Part shown: piece after piece, positions 1 to 8,300 of the stretch | Layout of the letters: each line of letters begins with the position of its first letter | How positions within the stretch are numbered: position 1 is the stretch's first letter | Assembly (NCBI GenBank): GCA_022885665.1 | Contig: JAGQDJ010000017.1 | Span: 248,001 to 312,000 of the forward strand | DNA length: 64,000 nt | Direction: 5' to 3' | DNA from: Triops longicaudatus | Lineage: Eukaryota > Arthropoda > Branchiopoda > Notostraca > Triopsidae | Notes under the pieces: model-generated | Told to the model about the DNA's origin: nothing | What the model saw: the letters and a program-made list of their open reading frames with translations, nothing else | Databases searched by the model: none | Made by a program: the position numbers and the translations under genes

Positions 1-79
1 ACACTAGTTGGCATCTAAGAACTTGCACAGCTAACATACGATTAGTAACATATATATTTCAAACAAGCATAAATATAAG

Positions 80-175
80 CGTTATGGCATTGCCTAGTGA
101 TCGTGAAGTCGTGGATTCGAGTCCCCGTGACTGAGGTTTGGTTTTTCAGAGGAAAAAAAAAAAAAAAACCTGACT
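80..175 (+). repeat. possible tRNA-derived SINE remnant with poly(A)
   Basis: Positions 112-133 contain GGATTCGAGTCC, which resembles a pol III B box (tRNA T-loop). A 16-17 bp A-run follows at about 153-169. This order suggests a degraded tRNA-derived retroposon. No good A box or cloverleaf can be folded, so it is not a functional tRNA. Low certainty; a chance match is possible. Confidence 0.25.
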
Positions 176-343
176 GTACCCCGTCGTGCTTCCTATGGTA
201 TCTGGTATATCCCAATAAAATGGGATTACCAAGAGTACCAAGCATGGGAAGCAGGAAAAAGGATAGGAAAGGGTGAACGGGACCTCGAAAAGCATGATGC
301 TTGCATCGTGCATCGCACTTTTTCCCATGTGATTCCTTATGGG

Positions 344-476
344 ATTTCAAAAATTTTGGCTCCTGAGACGCCCTCAGGGCATAATTTCATATTCAAGCTC
401 AGTTTTCTCGCTTATTTGAAGGGCTAGCGCAATAATTCATACAGATTCTGAATCCTCTCGTTGAGACGAACAATTT
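344..476. repeat. 133-bp direct repeat, copy 1 (probable unmerged contig overlap)
   Basis: Positions 344-476 are identical base for base to 478-610, and the single base between the copies (477) is N. An exact duplication separated only by one ambiguous base is the usual signature of two contig ends that overlapped but were joined without being merged. No coding sequence is visible in it. Confidence 0.9.
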
Positions 477-477
477 N

Positions 478-610
478 ATTTCAAAAATTTTGGCTCCTGA
501 GACGCCCTCAGGGCATAATTTCATATTCAAGCTCAGTTTTCTCGCTTATTTGAAGGGCTAGCGCAATAATTCATACAGATTCTGAATCCTCTCGTTGAGA
601 CGAACAATTT
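478..610. repeat. 133-bp direct repeat, copy 2
   Basis: Second identical copy of 344-476, starting right after the N at 477. The following sequence to about 1020 is AT-rich with no gene that I can support. Confidence 0.9.
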
Positions 611-1026
611 GCGTTCTTTAATCTCCATATTGCAGACATGTCGGTTAATTATGTTAATTCGGAATTACCTGTGTACTTTTCTATTTACCCGTTACATAGC
701 GCTATAACGTACACTAGCTACAACAAGATAGCGACAATTGTGTACAAGACCTCAAATAGCGGCGAAATTAAAAAGCTTTTATTCCAGTTTTGGTCATTAC
801 GTAGTCAGCTATAATGGACAAATACTCGGTCCCAGTACTTGTACGTTATAGCCAGATTTTAATGTATTTTACTTAATTTATTAATCAGTTTGTTATTTGC
901 TTTTGATTTATTGTTTTAATGACTGATTTGTTCAGATTAAAATATTTTCTCGTCTGAAATTCATGATGTGGGTGTTTTCGGTCTGAGATCCCCATCTCAG
1001 TTCATAGTATGGTGAGGTTGCTCTAC

Positions 1027-1205
1027 TTACTCTTCATCAGAGAGCTTAGGCAAGGTAGGTAACATAGCGGCAATCTCGGCTGGCATGGGCGGAGGTGTAG
1101 GCAAGTGGCTGCCAGAAGGTTGGTAGCCGTTTTCGTCAACCACCCAAGACAGAGACACCTTTTGGCCATCGGCTGCAACTCATTCTACCGATCCTGTGTT
1201 CCTGA
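1027..1205 (-). pseudogene. RR-1 cuticle protein pseudogene (in-frame TGA)
   Basis: Read on the minus strand from about 1205, the sequence encodes RNTGSVE, then a TGA stop at 1180-1182, then VAADGQKVSLSWVVDENGYQ, then a tail ending HLPTPPPMPAEIAAMLPTLPKLSDEE, then TAA at 1027-1029. This is the second half of a Rebers-Riddiford RR-1 chitin-binding domain. It closely matches the intact neighbour at 1594-2392 on the same strand (shared SWV-DENG, HLPTPPP and PAEIAAMLPTLPKL). A splice-acceptor-like CTTCTCAG lies just upstream, but I see no first exon or signal peptide between 1210 and 1560. The internal stop and missing 5' end indicate a decayed tandem paralogue. A sequencing error at 1180-1182 is the alternative. 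Confidence 0.75.
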
Positions 1206-1557
1206 GAAGCGAGAAATGGACTGATTTCTAGGTTTTCATGCCGATAGATTTTATAGTCAAGATGTCCGTAGATGCTCTCAGCCCTGCGGTTCTCTACGTG
1301 GGGTTACTGAAAGGGAAATGTCAACAAAGAACACCGTTAAACGTACCGATCGACGCTTATCCATGCGCTGCTTCAGTTTTTGCAAGGAAGAAATCAAGTG
1401 CGTACAAGACCCAACTTGTCCTTCTTGCTTCGCGAATTTCTGTTTCACTTATTGGTGAAATACATCTCTGCTACATTGAAAAGAGATTAACCTGAAAGAC
1501 AACTGCTCTTAAACTGTTGGGAGTAAAATGGATTAAGACATATTTAAAAAATGAAAT

Positions 1558-1563
1558 TTTATT
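1558..1563 (-). terminator. poly(A) signal of the cuticle gene
   Basis: AATAAA on the minus strand, about 30 bp downstream of the TAA of the cuticle protein gene. Confidence 0.6.
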
Positions 1564-1593
1564 TGTCATCTGATATTTGATATAATACATTCT

Positions 1594-2392
1594 TTAATAG
1601 TAACGGTTGTAAGCAGGCTTCGCGGGTGCAGGGGCGACGGGGACAACGGGGGCCGGAGCAGCGGGTACTTGGTAAACGGGAGCGTAGGCTTTGGGCGTTT
1701 CCATCTTGGGAGCCTCGTATTTAGGAGCAGCAGGAGCCACTGGAACGGCAACTGGAGTTTGGATTTTGGGAGCTTCGTATTTAGGCTCTTCGTATTTGGG
1801 TTCCGCTACTTTGGGAACCTCGTATTTCGGAGCTTCGTACTTTGGAGCTACGTATTTCGGAGTTTCGTACGTCGGGGCATCATAAGCAGGTTGGGCAGCA
1901 GCAACAGAGGGAGCGGCGGCCCATTGTTCGGGGGTTAGTTTAGGAAGAGTGGGCAACATGGCTGCAATTTCGGCCGGCACAGGGGGAGGAGTTGGGAGGT
2001 GTTCTCCGGTGGCACGGAATCCATTCTCGTCGGCAACCCAGCTCATTTGGATCTTTTGGCCGTCAGGAGCAATGTAGGAGCTGGAGCCTTGGGCAGCAGT
2101 GCCCATAGCTGCGCCAATTTGCTTCTGGTACTGGCTTTCTTGCATTGACGTCATATCGGAGCTCTCATAACTGTTGAATTGAAACTTACGTTAGTACATT
2201 CATATGATTTGAGTTTGTGTATTACCTGTATTTGGAGCTTCCATCTAGGTTGCGAACGTCTTCTTGCTTGGTAATGGTAGCATATTTGGGAGCTTCTTCT
2301 TTGACCTCCTGTGGTGCTGCTCCGTAACTGTATGAACCGTAAGGGATTGCTGTAGCAACCGCTACCAAGGCTGCAAGGATGAAGATCTTCAT
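1594..2392 (-). CDS. cuticle protein, RR-1 chitin-binding family
   Basis: Two exons on the minus strand: 2392-2226 and 2170-1594, with a 55-bp GT-AG intron in phase 2; 247 residues. The protein starts MKIFILAALVAVATA, a clear signal peptide, so it is secreted. A Rebers-Riddiford RR-1 domain spans about residues 45-125 and ends SWVADENGFRATGEHLPTPPP. RR-1 domains bind chitin and are typical of soft cuticle. From about residue 145 the protein is a low-complexity tail of PKYEAPK/PKYEVPK-like repeats rich in Tyr, Pro, Lys and Ala, suited to cross-linking in the procuticle. A TATA box and a poly(A) signal are present. The short first exon holding only the signal peptide and leader is typical of arthropod cuticle genes. 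The family assignment is firm; the exact paralogue is not determined. Confidence 0.95.
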
Positions 2393-2478
2393 GTTGAACT
2401 AGTAGATTGTTGCACTGATTGAGCTTGTAGCTTGTGAGACACTTCGTGTTGCTCTGAATTTTCACTTTCGTTGCAGCC

Positions 2479-2486
2479 CTTTTATA
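2479..2486 (-). promoter_or_regulatory. TATA box of the cuticle gene
   Basis: TATAAAAG on the minus strand, about 90 bp upstream of the ATG at 2392. A TCAG initiator-like sequence lies about 30 bp downstream near 2455, the expected spacing. Strong TATA promoters are common for moult-regulated cuticle genes. Confidence 0.65.
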
Positions 2487-2529
2487 CTCGACCACTCGCC
2501 CCTCCTCTTGCTTACCCTGCGGTGTAAGG

Positions 2530-3477
2530 CCCATCCTTTTCAAACGAGGTCACGGGTGGCGTGGAGAGTGTCTTATTGAAAAATATTTGTTTCAACCGCA
2601 CTCTTCTTTTACCGTAATACAGTCTCAAGGTCGGAAACCACATGGGTTGATTAAACATATTGAAATTTTGGCCGTGTATTTTTTACTTTAATAAAGTATA
2701 AATTTTTTAATCGTTCTTTAACATCCTCATACGCTTTCGTTTTTTGTGCCTGAAGGAAAGATTGTATATTACAGATTTCTTTATTTCCGAATTTTTTTTT
2801 TATTTTTCGACATATCGCTTTTGAATTTTCTAGAATTTAGCGTTCGAAATATGACCAGATTTCAAAGTCAAATAGATAGTACATGGTGATTTTTTTTTGC
2901 CAAGTACTAATTCTCTTTTTTTACGATTCGTCAGATATATTTTGCCTCTCGTAAGAATCTTAGTTGTGTAAACATACGTTACAAATACATTTTTGTGCCT
3001 TTTTGTTCCTTGTTTCCCATATTTGTATATTTTTTTATACTGTACTCCAGTGTAGGCCCAAAATACGCGATGCAGTAATTGAAAACTAGCACTGCTTCGT
3101 GCTTGTTGTGGCAATTGACCGTATGACTTACGTTCAGTGGTTAATTGCGTTTTATATTAACGTGAACCATTGTCGTTGCGAGCATCGCATGAACTGTGCG
3201 ACAAGAAAATACCCAATTAGCAATTAATAGCAAAAAATTCAGCGTTACTAATGCAATGCAAAAAAATTGAGCGTTCCCTTTGTTCTTCCCCAGAAGCGCT
3301 CTAGCTCCCCCGTGGCCGTTTCTATTTGACGCTTAATTTTGCAAATTTTTTATGTATTTTTTGGTATGACGTCATGTACATGCCCTCAGTTAGAACGTGG
3401 CCTCGAGGGCGGGTACACCCGGTGAGAGGTTAGGTAAAATACTAAAAATATTAAAAATGTGCAACGCAGGACGAAGC
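2530..3477. other. intergenic, no gene recognised
   Basis: AT-rich with several homopolymer T and A runs. I see no exon with good splice sites and no RNA gene. Confidence 0.5.
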
Positions 3478-4144
3478 TCAACTTATAGGGTCCCATTTCT
3501 TCGTAATGGCTCTACGACGTAGTAAATTGGGGTCAATTGTAACCAATTGCTTATGAATAGGTTCCACAGCCTCGTTAGATTGGAAAAGCTTTCCAACATG
3601 TGACGTGCTGGGGCTTTTAGGCATCCAATCGTTGGAGTTTTCAGTCACAAACACCGGAGAGGTGAATTTCTTCTTCGATACTGGTTCGACTGGAGCCACT
3701 GGCGCCACTGTCACTACCGGCATCGCTCAATGGTTCCTTAAAGTTTCTATTGCTGTTGGTATGCGTTGTCATTGCTCTTTCGATAGCTTCTTCGATTTGG
3801 GTAGACTCACATGAGTTTCTTAGCAAAATCACGGACGAAAGCAACTTTTGTTTGATAGCGAATCGTTTCTGCACCGTACGGAGTAGTTATCTAAGAAAAA
3901 AGGTATTTAGTTACTATTTCACAAGGCTTGAGATATATAAGCTTAGGCTTAATTTAGGTCACGGAAATATTGAAAACCTATCGAAGAGAAATTTTTTACA
4001 CGCACGCAAAAACTTTTGAACGTTTGCTATTCACATTTAGCGCTTAATGGTCGACATTTTCAGAGAAGAGTGAGAAACCAAATTTGAAAAGATTCGGAAG
4101 CTTAGAGAAGCAAGACGTCAAACTGCAGTGTAGTAATAACACAT

Positions 4145-4189
<45 letters not shown>

Positions 4190-4774
4190 TAATGATGATG
4201 GTAATAGTAGTAATAATAGCAACAGTAATAGTGATAAAAATGTTAATAACTCATTTAATAATAATATTAATGATAGTAATAGTAATATTAATAGTAATCA
4301 TATCAGTAAGTAATACAAAAGGCAACAGAAAAAGTAGAATGAAAAACAGTAGTAGTAATAATAATGATAATAATAATGATAACAATAACTCATTTTCACG
4401 CCAATATACACAGTTTAATTTAAAAAATCGACAGTCAAAATCTAGATGAACCTATAAGAATCGCGAAGAACCTATCTACAACAGCCCGTTCTCTTATATG
4501 AGGGGTCTCTCTTACATCCGGGCCTTCCGCAAAAACTCATTTTCACGCCAATATACACAGTTTAATGGAAAAAAATCGATAGTCAAAATCTAGATGAACC
4601 TATAAGAATCGGGAAGAACCTACAAGCATATGTGGATCAGAAGCCATTGGTTTTAAAAAAGGATCAATAAATTCACAAACTTACGGTATTCGAGTACACC
4701 CGGTTTCTGGGTCACTTGTACCTAGTAAGCTGTCAGCACGACCAATCCGGAATACGCTCCCCTTCGCTGTGCCC
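3478..4774 (-). CDS. fragments of an unrecognised minus-strand spliced gene
   Basis: Two segments look like true exons. Segment 4774-4685 has a TTTTCAG acceptor and a GTAAGT donor. Its only open frame encodes GTAKGSVFRIGRADSLLG, continuing TSDPETGCTRI. Segment 3890-3811 has a TTTCTTAG acceptor and a GTGAGT donor, and encodes ITTPYGAETIRYQTKVAF, continuing VRDFAKKL. A 3' coding part may lie at 3752-3641 (Ser-rich, ending EEEIHLSGVCD) or in the other frame at 3723-3478 (ending RRAITKKWDPIS). The two firm exons do not join in phase, so a further small exon, an error or decay must be assumed. The first exon and start codon were not found. The region is upstream of and divergent from GCP6. I do not recognise the family and give no function. 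Confidence 0.4.
4146..4189. repeat. (TAA)n microsatellite
   Basis: About 14 perfect TAA/AAT units, followed to about 4390 by degenerate AT-rich trinucleotide sequence of the same character. The long Asn-rich reading frame through it is a by-product of the repeat. Confidence 0.9.
4387..4474. repeat. local direct duplication, copy 1
   Basis: About 88 bp nearly identical to 4534-4622, from AACTCATTTTCACGCC to GAAGAACCTA, with only a few substitutions and one indel. The copies are about 148 bp apart. They fall in the presumed intronic part of the unrecognised minus-strand gene. Confidence 0.85.
4534..4622. repeat. local direct duplication, copy 2
   Basis: Second copy of the unit at 4387-4474. 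Divergence is low, so the duplication is recent or kept by selection or conversion. Confidence 0.85.
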
Positions 4775-5319
4775 CTGAAAACATGTGTTTTGAATTCAGT
4801 ACATTACACTGCAGAAAACTGTTTCATTTCCTTGTAAAATAAGCTGTGAAAATAATGTCACTTTGCAGCTTTTCAGGCCCAGCACAGCCACTTAACTTTC
4901 ACCAGCTTTAATTTTCTTGTATCAAACGGAAGACGGCGTTCAGTGGCGACGATCTTCCTTCTTTTCTTCACTACTACAATTCTCTCTTATACAGAGTCTC
5001 ATGTACACACTGTACGTTTGGTTTAAGCTTCCAAAAGGATCACTTGTCAAGCTTCCGCAACAGCAGATTTCAAACTTTGGCACCAAGTTATCGCTACCGT
5101 CATAGTGATGCATCTATTTTGAATGTGAAACGCGAATTCAGAAACGTTCAAGAACATGGGACATTACCATGGAAACAACAGATAAATAAAACATTAGGCT
5201 GATGGTAACGGCTGCAAAATAGAAATACAGCTAAGTTTGAACACAGTAAAAGCAGAAATGTGGTTGTGCGTAGTCTTCCTGTAAACATTTATTAGGACGT
5301 ATTATGTAAATAAAAAAAT

Positions 5320-8300
5320 ATGAGTGAAAGTGAAAGCATTTACGGGAATATATGTTCTCTCATCGACATTTATGAGAAGACCCAAGCAAAACGCAGTACT
5401 TCAACTTGGAAAACAAACGTACTTCCTTGCGAAGAGCAAAACGGTGCCAATCCACGCCGAAACCTACGAAAGCTAGCGTTTGAGAAGCTTCTTTTCCGTA
5501 TTATACTTTCTTTCGTTACACGCAGTAAAGCTTATGTTTGTCTCTTGTAAGGTGGCCAAGAAACAACTCAGTCACCGTTGGAAGTAGTCGATTTTTTCGA
5601 CCCGTTTTCCGCCGTCCAGATCAAATTTTCGGAAGCAGTTTATAATTATCGCCAGATACGCCAATTCGATAAGGCCAACGCGTTAGAAGAAAATTTTGAA
5701 ACGCTTAAAACTTTATATTCATCAAATGGAGAGAACTTTCCTCACAGTATTGTAAAACTCCTCCTCCTCTTAAAGCAAACAGGCAACGAGCAATCTCCAG
5801 AACTTGGTCACATAAGTGAACGAATCGTGGAAAGTGCTAATGTATGTTATAGTATAATTTTTCTCTGTTTTTACTTATCATTATGGTATATAGACTGTCT
5901 CGCGACTTTTCCCATCAGAATCGTTAGTATATGGAGATTCCAAATATGAAGCTCCGTTTCAAAGAAAGAACTACGAGCAGTTTCCAGCTTCTGTATTCAA
6001 CCTTCCCTCTCTTCCAAAAGATGAAACATCATGCAACTTATTTAATGCTTCGCCTGGCACGCAGCTTGGCCCTGTATGGAATCCCTTATCTGAAGAAATA
6101 GAAACTTCCCAACGGTAAAATGATCGTAGTGTAAATAGCTCTTTGCAATTAATAGCAATCGTAAATAACTTAGGTCCCTGTTTGGGGCATTAAGTAAGCC
6201 CCCCTCCACTTTGTGCGGCTTGGGTCTGATCCGTTCAGCTTTTACCTTGGACATACCAACATTGTCCCATGCAGATGATTTAAGTCGTGCCGATCTGCGT
6301 ATGAATAATGTAGCTGAAAAGAAAGAGGTACGGGTCAATAATTTTGTGCTGTGAAGTGAAATGTTTATTTATTTATTTTTCAGTCTTCTGGTTTATTATT
6401 TTTTGTTTTATTATAGGAAGCTTTACTAAGCGACGAGGGCTATGTTTCGCCCTCACCAACTCCGACAAAGTCTTCCAGCCTTACAGAGGAAATTAGTCAC
6501 GAGAACTACGACTGGGAAGCAATTGCTGGTCAAGATTTCATGAAACCGTGTCGCAAGACATGGGAGTCCCTAGGCCAAGTGTCTGCGTCTGCAGAATTAG
6601 CGTATATAAGTGAAGCGGGACCTGAAGCGATTCCTCGCTTGTACGTTTTCGTTGTAAACCAGCTAAGGCTCATCGATTCGTCTTGTAAGGCCTCAGAACC
6701 GAGGGTAGTTAATGAAACCGAAATCTGGAAACACATTCGGCTACTCTGCTTAGGAATTTCATCGAGTTCCGTCGAATATCGAAATGTAATTAAAATATTG
6801 AAATGAAATTTTCTGTTTAATTTTTATTTATTTTTTAATTTATTTTTATTTCTGTGTAGAATTCGTTCCAGATTGTTCCGGGTGTCACTGTCCAAAACCT
6901 AACTCCGGAATGCATGACATCTTGGATTCAGATATTTTTAGAGTGTGGACACCTGTACCAATACTTATGGCAAGTGGCACATTCGCCGAGGAATGCAATC
7001 ATAACTTCAAGCGCCCAAAGTACTTCATAAGATCAAAGCTTTGAATAGAGTTAGATCATGCTTTGTTTTCTAGATCGGCGAGGTTTCGTGTTTCAAGCAT
7101 TTCAAGATCAAATACTCATATACTTAGAATTTTATCAAGAATCGCTTGTGAATAATTTCGATAAGTTGAACTTTTCTTCTGCCGTCAACTTCGTTGAAAG
7201 CTTGGTTACACCGTTACGTATCTGCCATGACGTTGACTGTCAACTGCAACGGATCTGGGCTCCCCATCAATCAGCACTTAGCTTTCTAGTACTCTTGGTA
7301 GAACAATTGGAGTTGACCATCGAAGAGGAAGCTAAAGTTATTTTAAGTTCGCTTTTGCAAGCTTGTGCTACTCCGTTGCTAAAGTAAGTACGTTTTAAGA
7401 GCACTATTGTATGGTTGTTTGTATGAATGGGAAAAGGCAAAGGGGAAGAAACATATATGAGGCAAGGTGGATAACGAGCGTGGCTCAAGCCTGATCCCCA
7501 GGATTTTTTTTTTTTTTTTTTTTTTTTAACAAGAGCGCTGTTGTCATACATTAATTACTGGCGTCTCGCACTTTGCAGTTTTGTGAAAAACTGGGCTTGG
7601 AAAGGACTTTGTCACGATCCTCATTGTGAGTTTTGGGTACGTTTGAATCCCGAGTACCTAGCCTGCAAAGACCGTAGGCTCTGGAACCGTGGTTTTGTGC
7701 TAGTAGATGGTCAGCCGTACGCGAAATTCTTCAAAGAATTCCAACGACTTACGTTTGAGTGCGGAAAGGCTCTCACATTACTCCGGATTTTAAATTCGAA
7801 AGTAAGTAATTTCGTGGGATCATTTACTCTACCCTATTAGCTCGTTTTATTTTTTGGTATAATTTTTTATTTATTTGTTTGAATTTTTTTATTTTTTAGC
7901 ATGATATAGTTGCCGGTGCTCATGTTCCTGATCTCGACTTCGTTCTGACACCGGAACAATGTTATCAGCAAAGCGTGCTTCTAGACCAGTATGAGAAATA
8001 CTGGACTGAAAAGGGGGCTGTGTGGGCTGAGTGGAAAGTTAGTGATCTCAGGTGTCGCAGCAGAGCAGCGTCGGTAGGCTTGAAAGCTTTGCAAGGAAGA
8101 GAAGCAACAATGAAGCGAATTGAAGGTAAGTCATGTGTTTCCCTCTCTTTTGTGCCTTTTCATTTCCTTCATCCTATGGACCGTATTTGTGTAGAAGAGA
8201 AAACTGAAAAGCGAGTCATAATGGTTGCAAAACGGCGTGAAGAAGAACACAAAGTATTTTCTGAATTGGAGGAGGCGTTAGCGCAGAAACGTGAAGCAGA

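Noticed and set aside
1669..1938. Long plus-strand open frames opposite the cuticle gene
   Set aside because: They are antisense to the PKYEAPK repeats; repeated codons keep the other strand open (Gly/Ser/Phe-rich nonsense translation).
4150..4449. Asn-rich 121-codon frame
   Set aside because: It is a translation of the TAA/AAT microsatellite and its degenerate flank, without splice or promoter context.
4685..4900. Plus-strand frame opposite the exon at 4685-4774
   Set aside because: Also open, but strong acceptor and donor signals exist only on the minus strand.
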